The notes under the pieces are model-generated. The model saw only the letters and a program-made list of their open reading frames with translations, did no database searches and was not told where the DNA came from. The position numbers and the translations under genes are program-made. Source: Lichenostomus cassidix (taxonomy: Eukaryota > Chordata > Aves > Passeriformes > Meliphagidae). From it: a stretch of 64,000 nt of DNA. The stretch spans positions 15,118,501-15,182,500 of the forward strand of contig CM039193.1 of NCBI GenBank assembly GCA_008360975.2. Reading direction: 5' to 3'. Shown here one piece after another: positions 35,104 to 48,600 of this stretch (within the stretch, counting starts at the first letter, position 1; every line of letters starts with the position of its first letter).

Positions 35104-38100
35104 GGAAAAAGTAAAAGGCAATATTATTCAGCATTGTTTGCTACATATCACTACCCTCTGCAGAGACTTCTCTGTTCATTCAGGCATCCATTTTCACAAG
35201 AGAACAATATGTTATTCTCTTTCCCTTAATTTCTCCAAAACAATAGCAGCAACAACTAAAGTTCTGTCCACATCAGAGATGCGGCAGTGCAGCTCTGAAA
35301 AAAAAAAAAGAAAAACCCATGGCAGCAGGCAAGGATTAGACACACTTTACCTTGGGGCTAAGAAAAAGTGCCAAAGCATCCCTTACACCAAGAGGCACAT
35401 TCTCAGATGTGGTTGTGCCTCTGTTTGACAAATGGGCCATAGGGGAAGGTGCTCCATCATCACTGAAATTCATTTCTCATCGTGGGAGTGAAATGACTGA
35501 CACCTGGTGAGAAATGAAGCACAGAATGTCTCAGTGCCCACCTGTGCTCATACTTACATCATGCTAAAAATCCTGAAGGACATGACAGCCTTGTCCACAT
35601 TCCTGTTATAATCCCCAAAATCCTGCAGTCAACAAGAACAAGCTTGCTGAGAAATTAATTTAGTCAAGTCAAATGCCTGTCCAAGCATGGATGCTGCCAT
35701 ATGGTTTTCCATGTGATGCATCTATAGCTCAGATTTTCACCTGATGTACCTGAAAACACAAAGGAATAAACACATGTATTTTCTCACTGATGTGTCTTCT
35801 GGATTCTGTCATTATCAGTAATATTATTGTCCCCAGACAGTAACTGTTACCTTCTGATATAAAGCTTTGCAAACGAATTTCTAAACTAACAACAAAAACT
35901 GACTCAGAGCTCAGGCTCCCCATGAACTATTTCCTGTAAGGGACACTCGCAGCAGCATCACTGCTCTGACTGCTCTGTGCATGGCACAGCAAGATTCTGG
36001 ACCTTAGCACTCCTTGCTGAGGATCTTTTCCGGCACCTTAGGGCTCTACAGTCTGTGCAGGGCACAACAATCTTTGTTCAAACCAGAGTAACATCTTAGA
36101 CCTCATTTACCACAGTTTTATGAGTGCTTTGGTTTTTTATAATATAATAAGTCAAAGTAAGCCTTTACATACATCTAAGTGACAATCAGATGTATATCAC
36201 TTGAAAATCACATTTTAGAGTGAGTTGTTGAAGTAGAAGAAGGGAGTACACAAGAAATCATTGGGATGCAATGATGACAGTGGGGGTCTTCTTGTCTTTG
36301 AGGAAGCAAGGAGAATATTGGGAAAGAATGAAGGCACAAGTTGGGTAGAAAAACAAGGCTGAGGGCACTCAATGGTGAAGAGGAGGTATTGAACATGCAC
36401 TGTACTTTATATTGAAGGAGTATTTAAAGCTCTGTTTGCTTGGTAAAGAACGTGAAAACTACCTAAGAGATAGATTCACATCTAATTTAGACAGACATCA
36501 TTAAGATAGGTGCTGAAATAAATTGCAAAATATGGAAAGCTAGTACTAATGTAAAAAACACATTCCAATAATCTCATCACTAAGACTCCTAGCAGGTGAT
36601 TTCATGAAGGGTGAAGCAAGAGTATTTCACATTGTCTAATCTCAGCTGCAGCCCTCAAAAATTCTTCTCCTACAATCATGGTTTGCTGTGGGAGGATGTG
36701 GGGGCTGTAATTGTCCCACTGAGGGTTTTTGATGGATGATTGTATTTTAGATATCTGGACCTGTGATTCTGTAAGCCTCACTTTGACTTATCATTACATT
36801 AAAAATAAAACAAAGTGCTCATAACACTGACTAAAAAGAAATGTGAAAATGGCTGGTCCTAAAAAGATGCACTGCAAAAAGAAGGGTAGTTTTTCTTTTC
36901 TTCATGAAATTTTGAATAAAATTAAAGATACCAAGTAAATACAGTGAATTTTATGGAAGTCTTGGGTGCAGGGCCACATGCCATGAAAATTAAGTGGAAA
37001 ATCAGTAGCTTTTCTATGACAGGAGGAGTCCAGCAAGTTTGTTTCCCACATCACCTTCCTTACACGAATTTTCTTTAAGTGATTGAAAAAAAGAACTGTC
37101 CCAAGACATTCACATCAGCCCTTTGACAGAAGTTACCATCAAAGCAGCCAGATACAGACCTGCTGTGCAAAGCATGGTACACAAAGAGAAATGGGTTTGT
37201 TTTCACCTAACACTGAAATGGGTTGGTCAATACATGGTGAGGAGCAGAGCTCAGTTACCAAGTTTTAAACGAGTCTATCTACTAGAGCTCTTCTCTCTGA
37301 GCCCTTGCTCCAACCTGAGCACTTGGGTAATGAGCAGCAGGTCCACAATGACCTAATTTTAGTCTTGGTGTCATTATCTTTGCAATCTGTTGCTCTTAAA
37401 TTGCATTTAACCACCATAAATGAAAATTTTAAAAAGCCCAAACCAACTACCCAAATAATAGGAGCTGAAACTGTTTTGTTTACACTGTTAACTCCCCAGA
37501 CATCAATAAAGTTACTCCCCATTTTCAAGTAAAATAAGCCTCAAGCTATTTAAATTTGACATGATGTGCACAGTTGAGCAATTTGCGAAATAAACATATT
37601 AAATGACCTGAACATGGTATTTAGGAGCAGAATTCTTACTTGCAGAGTTGTCCTATTGTCTCTTCCTTCAGTCCAACAGAGCACACTGACAACTTACTGT
37701 TTACACAACTTTCTGCATTGAATGCTGAAGTCACAAATCCACCTACTTACCGTATGCCATTTGTAGTATGCAAATGCCAAGCCACTTAAGGTGCTGCTGT
37801 TTTTTCAGCAAGTGACATTTTCAAGGCATCCCCACAACAGCACAGAGATCACTTCACCAGAACTTGGGGCTCACCATTTACCAGATGAGAAAGCAGCAAT
37901 GGTTGGCACTCAGAAACTGCTCTGTGCTTGTTGGGAATGAGATGTGTGACTCTCGTGCCCACCCAGGGACACAGGAGAGTTTGCAGCTTTGAAAGACTAT
38001 TTAAAATACACACAACTGCATTTTAAGGTTTCAAATGCTTATATTATACACTACACATAACACTGATGGGAATATTCTTAAAATCTAGACCTCCACTTTA

Positions 38101-39640
38101 AAGCCACTACTCTGCTGCTTCTCTTAACAGATACTACCCTTACAAAACTGAAACCAACCAGCCCTGGATACAAATGCATACCAGTCAGTACCTGACCCAT
38201 ATGTGCAGTTACTGGTTTGGTTTATTTCATTCCCACTGCTTTGATAAGCATCAGGTAACTATTTGATGATGTTATATATGTCATAGATGTGTGTTCCAAA
38301 TTAAATCTGTACTAAAAAAGAAAAAAAGCCAATAATTGTTTTAGATTAAACTTTGGAAGAGGAAATGAAGTTGCATTCTTGGCCTTCTTCAATATAAGAC
38401 TTGTCCTTTTTTGAAATATTTATCAAGCAGACAGCTAGCTCAAGATAATGCCATATGTTCAAAGTGAAAAAGCACTTCTTCCCCAAAGAGCAATGTTAGG
38501 ACTACTGGGGCTGGAGAAGGAAGAAATATTTGACTCCCTGCCAGTCTCTGAGCTCCCAAAACAGCTTGGTTGTGGCTCTGAGAACTGAGCTCAACACCAG
38601 AGCAGCTATTTATTTTTGTTAACTTGTTTGCAGTTCCCCAACTTTTCAACTCACACTGCTATTATAAAATTTCCCATCTTTCACAGTCTGGCTACACCTT
38701 TTTCCCCAGCAGAAGTGGCTCATGAAGGATATTCATAGTTTTACTATGAATCTTTTACATCCATTTTGTAGCATTAGTTTGAGTATCAGCACCCAGGAGC
38801 ACTCACATTTAACAAATGAGCTAAGTTTCTTATTTATAATTCATTAAGTCTTGAAGTCATTTCTGTTTATATTTGCAATGAATCTAGGGATCCTTGACAG
38901 AAGCCTTTAAACATCTTTATTCCTTCAACCCAGTCTTGTGATCCATAAAGCTCCTTTTTCATCCAGAACTTCTATTACCTTCAACTGATATTTTGACATT
39001 TAGTTCCAGTCACTGCAAAAACTTGAGGGGCATGGAATTGACTGTACAGCGCTAAGTCAGTTAAGAGTGTGACTTCTTTTATCCTAAGGACAGAATATAA
39101 ATCCTAAGTAGAAGCTCTGGTGTTGTAAAAAGCCCCTAACACTGGTGGCTGACTTGCCTTGTCACCATGGACACTCAATATGACACTTGAGAGCTTAGTT
39201 CATAATCAAAGCACAGAATACACAAAATTAACTCCAGGCACACAGGAGGCTCCATTGCTCTAAAGTTTCTCAAATGGCAAGGTACCAGTAAATGGTACCA
39301 TTTGTGAAGTACTCTCTATTAAAGTGTTTTCCTGCTGTCATACACTCACTCCTGGGAGCCTGGAAGCTTAACCTTAATCCTGCTTAGGAACAAACATATA
39401 ATCTCTTTGCAGTCTTGACTGGCAGCCTATGCACAGCCCACTGGACTGGATAGCATTGGGCTGCATCTAATCCACACAGAGGAAATCTAAATGATCAGCA
39501 CAGCTGATTATATCACACTGCTCTAATGTTACTCATCCTACCCCACTGAGCTGCTTCCTCCAGCTAAAAGCACATTTGTTATTAATTTTTCCAAGACAGC
39601 TCCTGAGAGAAAACAACCCTTTCTTTCTGTTTAGATTTTT

Positions 39641-39657
39641 AAAAAAAAAAAAAAAAA
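39641..39657 (+). repeat. Poly-A run (17)
   Basis: Seventeen consecutive A preceded by attttt. No recognisable retrocopy lies upstream. Confidence 0.85.
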
Positions 39658-42600
39658 CATCGAGCAACAATCCAAGACAGGAGATACACATCTGACAGTT
39701 TTGAGTTACAACTGAAATTGATATCTTCTAATTCAGGCCAAGGTAGAAAAATCTTTTAAGTGCTATGAAACAGGCTCAGCACTATGTATTTTTAAATGTT
39801 TTAAAACCCTTATTTGATGTCATCCCATTAAATTAGAACTTCAGAAACAAAAAGATGGCAAGAACTGTAGATAGGAATCTCTTCCAAACAAAATCATTGG
39901 CGTTTAGATACTCTTGGCAGTGTCACTAGGATTAAAAGCATTATCTATTACATAGCCAGAAACCTTTGCAAGCTGTAAAGGTAAGGATATGATATACAAA
40001 ACTACATCTCTGCTTGTCTAGCCCCAAGCATGCTACTGCCATCTGGGATATGACATGAGGTTTGAGCCATGAGAAATCCCTTCAGCATCTTGCCTGCCTT
40101 CTCAGCTCCCTTTGGTGATGTTTTGGTATCGAAGAAAAATTTCAATGCATTTTCAATTTTGTAAAGGAGTTCTTGAATATTCTGAAAACATCCTCCCCTT
40201 TCTGTTGATGATCTGTACAGATACAGCCACACTAGACATCTGGCAAAAAAACTTCTCTGTGAGTCTTAGCAAAGCCCCTCACCTTCATCACTGCTTTGAG
40301 ATGCTGCTTACAGTTCTGCCTCAGCCCCACAGAAAATACCCTTTTCTTCCTCCCCTGGGGAGAATTTCAAAGAGTTTTGTGATAAACAAGTGTGGGTGGG
40401 AGCCTGGGGCTCTCCTTTTCGCTCCCAAGATACAGCCCAAATCCACAGCCAGCTCCCATACACAATTAAAAACATATTATTAAAATATTTTTGCAGGCTG
40501 CATCTGTTTTCAACACCCACAAACTTGCTCCTGCCCTGATACTGCTGCCTACTGATGTGTTTCAGCTTCAGATAGAAATTATTTTAGGGAAGAGAGCCCG
40601 TAAGGTTAATGACAGCTTTGATTATTCAGTTCAGTATGGATGGAGTTAAAGAACTTTCTTTGTGTGATGGAGAGGTCTCTTTGCATGTACTTTCACATCC
40701 AGTTTTAATAAATAAACAAGCTCAGCCTGTGGCAGTAGACAAGTTCAGTGCTGCAAAGAAAATTGTCATGGGAGAGCTTTGGTGACTCTTCCAAGACCAT
40801 GCAGCACCTTCAGCAAAAGTTATTGGGTTGCTCGTTCTTACCGATGCTGTTTGATGTCTCTGGGAGGACTGGATGGTTTCTATCCTAGGGTAACTCTGAC
40901 ATTAAACAGGCCTGGACTTTTAAATCTGTCCATGATCCAACTAAAACTTTGAAATGACAAATTTTGTTTCTGTAGCTCTGCTTCTTACACATGTTCCACT
41001 GAGTCTAAACATATCAGTCAATTTTTCCAGTTGCCCAGGCAGTGGTACAATTATTAGAAAGTTAATTCCAGAACCACTGTACTGAAATTATTTTTGAGAG
41101 TTATTGACCTATGCAAATGTACATTGTCAACTTGGATTCCTTATGGATACTGAATATGTACCATGTTTTTTCTAAACCATGTTGACTGAATTTCATAGTC
41201 AGCTTGGAACTGGAAAAAATCCAAGAGGTGGTGTTAAAGTGTACAGAACATCACAGTGTCATTTTCAAAGTTTTCTACTTCTTCTATTTACAAATGCAGT
41301 TTGAGAACATTGTAAATAAAAAAAGAACATAAAAGGCCAACAGTCCCTCTCACTAACAGTTTCTATTACCGCTGAAATGAAAATGTTACAGCAATCTGGA
41401 CAGTTGTAATTAAAAATCTTCTTTGATGTTCTTTGTCATGAAAAGTAACAGTTTAAACAAGAGATTAAATGCAGCAGGGGGGAAACAGGATAAAAGCTGA
41501 TGTCATTGTTCTAACAAAATATCCAAGTTTATGTATGCTTCCCACACAAATTCAGGAATAGGAAATGGATTTTCCCCAACATCCTAGATACTTGAGGATG
41601 GCCCTACTTCAGCTGGGAGGTAGGACTGGACCTCCCTACCAATCTTGTTATTCCTATTCTAATCCCCTTCTCACTACACTTCAAAATGGCTGTAAACTTC
41701 AGGATAAGGAAAGCTGCCCATGACTAAATCACCTTTCCCACAGTAAGGAGTTGTTTTGCTCCATGACTCTACAATTCAGTTTTGTTTGTTTACACCCAGA
41801 TGCTATTGTAGAAGTGGGGTGAGAGCAGAAGCCACACTGTGCCATAGCAATTGCAGCGGGCAGTTGGCTGGGATCCTTTTTCCCAGCATAGGGAATGTCA
41901 GCCTACAGAACAGTCACACGCTGGAAGTACCTGTACCACAATTTAAACTGCTGCTAAAATTCCTAGACCAAGTTTCAGAATGAAGAGACATTTGCTGAGA
42001 AAAAGCCTCCTCTGCTCAGGATCAGGCTGTCAAAGAAATGGACGTGAGCAAACAGTGAGCAAGTGACTGTCACAGGTTATGTGATTAAATAGTTGTACCC
42101 ATTTTGGTCATTAAGGGTGTTCTCCCTCAGTGTAAAAGAATCTCACCCATGTCAGCTCCCTTTTATGGTCTTTCCTTAAACTGAGGTCTTGGTATTCACA
42201 AGGAACTCCAACACAAATTCAAAACGACAACTACAGCTAAAGGTAGAGCAAAGCCAGGAAGTTAGTTTCATTATTGCCTAAACTTACAAAATAAATACCT
42301 GACAGAAATACATTTCTTATCTTTTCTTCCTCCTCACAGCAAGACAAAGGAGAGTTTGGTTAATTCTATTACTCTGGATCTGCACAAGGCTAAATAACTC
42401 CAGTAACATCAGTTGAGTTAATCTGGCATGAACCCAGCATAAGCAAAAGCAAAATTTAGTCCCTTGTTTGTTCTTTATAAGGCGCCTGACCCTTAGAAGC
42501 ATCAGCCTGTTTGGAAACAATCCCATAGCCTTCACGATAGGAAGGAAAAAAAGTCAGACGTACATAAAAAATACAAGTATGCCAAGTAAAGCCAGTGTTG

Positions 42601-45600
42601 CTTTACATTTTACTGACTTAAAAAGATGCTGAAACAAAACAAAAAACCCAAACCTGTACATAGCCTAGAAAGAAAACACTCTTGGTGGTTGTATTCTACT
42701 ACTGAAACTGTTGCTCCATTTCTTTTGGGCAAACTGCCTTTTTTTTCTTAAATGGAAACCACAGTTCTTGCCTAACTTCTTCCTAGAAGGATTAAGAGTT
42801 TTGATAGCTATTTTAAATTGCTGGATTTTACGACAGATAAGAAAACATCTCTCTCTGAAGCTTCTTGAGGCATGGCTGTTGCAAGAATAGCAATGCAGTC
42901 ATCCCGTGTGTCGTGATATGTTCATAACATAGCTTGTCATCTAAAAGGAGCACAAAGATTGTTTGTTTTGAAGTAAAAAACCTCAAAGAGGGCCAGAGAG
43001 ACAAGTGGACCTCCTTTTGTAAAAACTTCCCCCATGGTGCCACTCATTGCCTCAAAATGCTTTTCCAGTTCACTCTCTTGAGCAGATATCTTCATAAAAC
43101 AAATAGGAAGAGACAGCAATGGCACCAGTGATGGATGGAGCATAAATGATCTATGAAACCTTCCTGTTTCTCCCTGGGAATTGAGCTCATTGACAGAGTT
43201 TGAATTTGCATTTACAGTCATATGCCATTTGTGGGGCTTGAGAAGATCTGAGTTCAGTCATGCAATGTAACACCAGATCATTTTTTCTTCCTCTTTTTTC
43301 AAAGGAAACAGGACTAATTTGGTAACTGTCAGGGTACTGGCTGCAACCACCCATCTAACTGCTTGTATGAGTCTATTTAGTCATTTGGACCCAAACTTCC
43401 CAAGTTTGACAGTGTACAGGAACAGTCTCGAGAATGCAGACATTATCTCAGATGTGGATCTCCTGCTAGAACTGAAACTACAGAGCTCAGTGACCTCAGT
43501 TAAAAGAACACTACAAGTTTCCTTCATCTTCTCAACTGCATTTCTTTGTAGAGATACATTTTATGGATATTTTACCTAAAAATAAAATCCTACATAAAGA
43601 GAAGAAGCCCATAATTAGCAGAATCCAGTTTTTTTAATTAATTTTTAAATTTATCTTTCAAAAAAAGCACAAGAAATACTTAGATTAGAAAACCAGCACA
43701 CCTGAACATCCCAGAGATAGAGGAGAAAACACAGTTCTAATTTAATTTAGCTCCCCACTGTAAATTCTCCTCCTCAGACACTGACAAAGCGTTGTGTCTC
43801 CTGCTGCTCCACAGCTCAGAGATGCACAGAGCAGCCCTGCTAGAGCACAGCATTGTTGTCAGATACCTGCAGCACTGGAAAATGCACCAACCTCAGGAGT
43901 CAGACAGCACCAGTGAGCTTTCTGCAGAGATTTCCCCATACTGTGACAGTGACATCTCTATTTGTGGACATCAAGGAAAGAAGTCCTTATACAGTATTAC
44001 TCAGTAAACACCAAAGTGCACTTTAGCACTAATGAACTGGTTCTGGTCTCACTAAAGTGTTCTGAGCTACAATCAAAAATAAAGCCAAGCAAATTTCCTT
44101 AAGGGCAGCTCATTAATGCTGTTAAATTTCACTGACTAAAAGTCTCCAGCACTCTGTAGGTTGTGATGGCTCTGCATTACACTGCATCTGCTATAATTTA
44201 ATCAGAAAATTAAAAAGAAGCAGGAAGATAATGGTCCATTTCAGTAGCTGTTCAAGATGTCTTGATAAACACTGGCATTTTTTAACAAGTTCCTCAGCAC
44301 AGCTCATGACTGCATTTATTGGGAGCTTCTCAGTTTTCAGCTGGCACTATCTTCTAGCCTTACAGTCACTCAAAAAATGCTCACACCCCTGCCTGATAAG
44401 GCATTCTTCCCTTATCCCATATCATCAATATTATTCAAGCCTCTGAAGCTGCCATATATTAGTGATTTAGCAAATGTGATAAAGTAAAGGCAATGAAGCC
44501 AACAATTCATTGTGTTTCTTCCTTTACAGTTATTTACGTGAAGCACTTATAGACTCTTACAAAAGTAAGCTCTACACAAACATGCTTTTAATTATTGGAA
44601 TTGAAATATTTTTGAGACAGAAGTCTTAATCACTTTCTTTGTCACACTTTTCAAAGTCCCAGCATATCACAAGACAGCCTCCCTCAAGCAGGCAAAGTTG
44701 GGAGTGAGCAGATGAAACTACTGACATCAGATCATAACTGCACCAGAAGAGGACAACATACTTTATGAGATCAACTGTTCCCTTCCAATTTTCACCTCTC
44801 CATGGTGCACTTAAGGTCAGAGTGGATCACTTTTTCAGTCTGGAAAAGTCCTATGTGGACACATGCTATTATGAAGGCAGAGACAGGCAACAGAAACATG
44901 ACTACATTAAAATATTAAATGAAATATCCAAAAGAAGCCGGATGTCCAAATTATTTGGATAGCCAAATAAAATATCCAAAGAAGCTGGAAAGAAGTGATC
45001 AAATACAAGACATTTGCAGAGGCCACACCTCACCCAGATCAGGCTAGGCCAGTTCAATGCTCACACAGCAGCCAAATAGCTGATTTTAAGGAAAGATGCA
45101 CACTTGCTCCTAAAAAACAAAAAAAAAAACTGGTCTTGCCACAAATCTTTAGTTATGAATAAATAGGGAAGTTACTGAAAGTTTCAACAAGCATTTTTAT
45201 AGCCCCACAAGGATTTCTATGAAAACCATTATTTGAGAATCGTAACAACACGTAAAACCTGTGCTTTAAGGAAGGACGATTGTTCTCAGAAATAACTTAG
45301 CTAAAATCGACTATTTTCTATGGTAGCAATTGGTGAAATCTTGCTAAAGTGTTCCAGTGTTCCAAAGTCTAACCAAAATGGACTAAGAACTAGCGACAAT
45401 ACATTTAAAACATAAAGATATCACAGTCAACCCACTACACCTCACAGCATTAAAGACCATGTACTGTCACACAACTTTGCTCTAGTAAGACTATCAATCA
45501 TTGCATCTCTCAGCCTTCTCTCTGCCAGGCTACATTTCTGTGGGGAATTTTTGTTCCCTATCCCCCCAGTCAACCAAATGAAATATTTACTGTTGGAGCC

Positions 45601-48600
45601 ATCAGAATTTTTGAATTCGTATATTCGTGTAATTTCCAGAAACTGGAACACTCACATAGTACTGCAGCAGAAACCACATCAGAATTAGGTGTGACTGTAA
45701 CCAAGCTGGAAGGAGGATTCAAATCCACTCACAAGTCTCTCCAAGCTGATGCTGGCTCCTTACAAAAAAGATGATTAAAACGAGGTTTTTAGAAAGTTGC
45801 TACGTAAGCAAGCAAGAAAGAATGGCATAGAGCAGAATTTAATGTGCTTCTAAACACCACCAATAGCTTTCTCCACACAATCCCCACACCCCCTGCCAGA
45901 AGGAGACAGAGACAAAAAACAACAAAAGCTTCACAAAAGATTCTGATCTAAATCATTCCTGTATGCACAGCTTATAAGTTAATAGGTCTATTTTTATACC
46001 TTTGAGAAGAGGAAAAACAGATGGAGAATTTAAACATTTTTTACAAAATGTTAAGCAGTAAATGACTTTATTTTTCTCAGTTGTGTTTACATTATCTATC
46101 TTTTTTTGTTGCTCTCCACTTCTCAGAGATTTTAAATATGGGGTTCCGTTAGTAGCTTCTAATTGCAATTGTTTTGGATAACATTTCACACACTGACACT
46201 TTACAACATAGGAGTTATGTGAAGCCTTGGAAGTCAGAAAGCACGAGAAATGGGCACAATGCCATTGTTTTGTATGATCAAATCCATTACAGTACAGGAA
46301 GATTAGAATATGTAACTGAAAAGATAATGTTGCATCTCTAATATAGAGCTAAAAAAAAAACTAGAAGTAACCCCACACTCAATGCCCACTTTCCAAATAT
46401 TGCTATTTGCTCATCTGTTCTTGAAATCCAAGTCTTATTCACAAACTGGAGGAGAGATTTTGTTTTTCTCCATAGAACGTAAGCCCATGTAAGAAAGTTT
46501 GAATGCTTTAAACTTTTGTGCTGTGGTAATCCTAAAAATAAATAGTACATTTTGTAACAGCTTGTAGTCTTATGACAGGAGATGGAACTCACCAGGAGAT
46601 TCAAAGCAGAGTCATTTGAAATACTTTTCTTTTGTTCCAAAACACTTTTTCTTTTCAAGCAATTCTTTGTGTTGTGATGCTTCAGACTTCAAAATGAGTG
46701 TCATCCCTGCCAGTACCTTGGGCTGGAATCTTCTGCCATTTACAGGGGGATCAAACTGGTGCTGGTTACTTTACCTCACCTTCACACACACTGATTTTCC
46801 CAAGGCGTTGAATTGAAGTCAGGCCTTCTCTTTTCCCCTTGAGTGACAGCGAAAAACACCTCCTCATTCCAAGTAACCTTAGGGCAAGAGAGAGAAATTT
46901 GTCCTTCCTACACAATGTGTGCTGTTAATGATTATCTGGAGATGTACAGTTGTTATTACACCATATATTGAAAGATGATGACAACTAATACCATCTGAGA
47001 AAGCAGTTGCTTTTAAGGCTGGTATTGCATCTAGTTTTTTGAGTCAGACTTGGTTTTTTTTAAAGTCTTACCATTACAAAACAGACCTTAACACTTTCTC
47101 CCATGGATCTGTGATCCTCTCCTTTCCAGCTCTGCAGTAACTATTGAGAGACCTTAAGTGATGCTTTGGCCTCTGCACTGGATCAGAAAGCAGAGACATG
47201 ATTTTTCAGCCCATGGATGACTCCTCTGACTCAATTTCACTTCCATTTATTATTGCCTACTTCCCCATACTTATCTGCAGCTGAAATTGGAGAAGGAGCT
47301 TTCTACAATTTTTGAACCACTGTACAACTACACATTACTAATGGTTTATTCTCAGGCAGTTTATTTCACCAGTAACTTCACCAATACATACTAAATGCAC
47401 CTTACACCTACACAGGACTTCTTTGACCCTTGGACATTCCCTTTATGTCCATCTGCCTTTTATGAAACAACGAGCAGAGAGTGAAGCTGACACAAACAAC
47501 CAATTGCCTCGACACACCAGCAGCCTGGGTTGGCCTGTAATTTGTATTCTTGCACTGTTACTGCAGGATGATTGCATAGCTATTTGCCATGCCATAAAAA
47601 GGTACAAGAGACCAAGCCCTGCCCTTCTTGGTCAGTGAGGACCCTGTAATTTGTGGTGGAAACAATCCTGGGATAGCAGGAGGGGTGTGATGGGCCATGT
47701 TTAGGTGTTCCGCGTGTGCCAATAAAGCAGAGCGGATGGAAACGTCACCGTGCAGCAGGGAGGAGAAGGGCTGCTGGCACAGCTCAGCCCTGGCAAACCT
47801 TCCGGCTCATTAATCCTGTGCTCTCAGCTCTGCTCTAAAGCCTTGTTTTCTCCACAATTATTCTGCATTTAAACTCGGCCTTGCCATGACCTGCTATGCA
47901 CCACAGCACCAGGGGCTGCTCAATGTCACAGAGCTGAACTGCTCTAAGGGAAGGGAATTTCTAAGGCATTTAATTCAGCCAAACCATTAGCAGAGTTCCT
48001 AGAAATACTTACAGAGAGCTGAAAGCTACATACAAAAACTTTTCCTGAAGAACAGGTTTCATAACTAATTCAAGATGCTTTCTAAAGTAATAGAAAAAAT
48101 CATTGAAGCAAAGAAGACAAGTAATGAAGCAGTAGAAATAAGTACTGAGGAGCAATTTAAACATACCTGGAGATGATTCCTGTTTCAAATAAATTAATGA
48201 CCTTCCAATCACACATACTTTTATTCATCTGTGATTATAACTCTTTATTTTCCTTTTTCTTTGCTATACTATTTCTTCAGATCTTGAAAAATTAATTTAA
48301 GCTGTTGGCAGCTGAAAGTAAATATAAATTGCATAACAATTCCACATCAAGCCATCAAATGTATGGGACAAATAGATATAAGCTAATGCAGTTAAACCAA
48401 ACATAAAAGCTTTCCAGCTTTTCCATCTTTTATTTTTAGTATTTTCATCTTTCTTTATTGTTTGCTTCCCTAAATGAATAAAAATAGCATAGTAAGGTGT
48501 GTGACTCTACAAAGAAAATACAATAACACAAAATACACAGCTATCCTTACTGAGGAAACGAATGGAACAGAAAGGCAATTTATGAAGGAATTTAAAAGGC

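Noticed and set aside
40112..40483. 123-codon plus-strand open frame and minus-strand neighbours (40002-40232, 40308-40520)
   Set aside because: No recognisable protein family or retroelement motif; opposite-strand frames are equally open.
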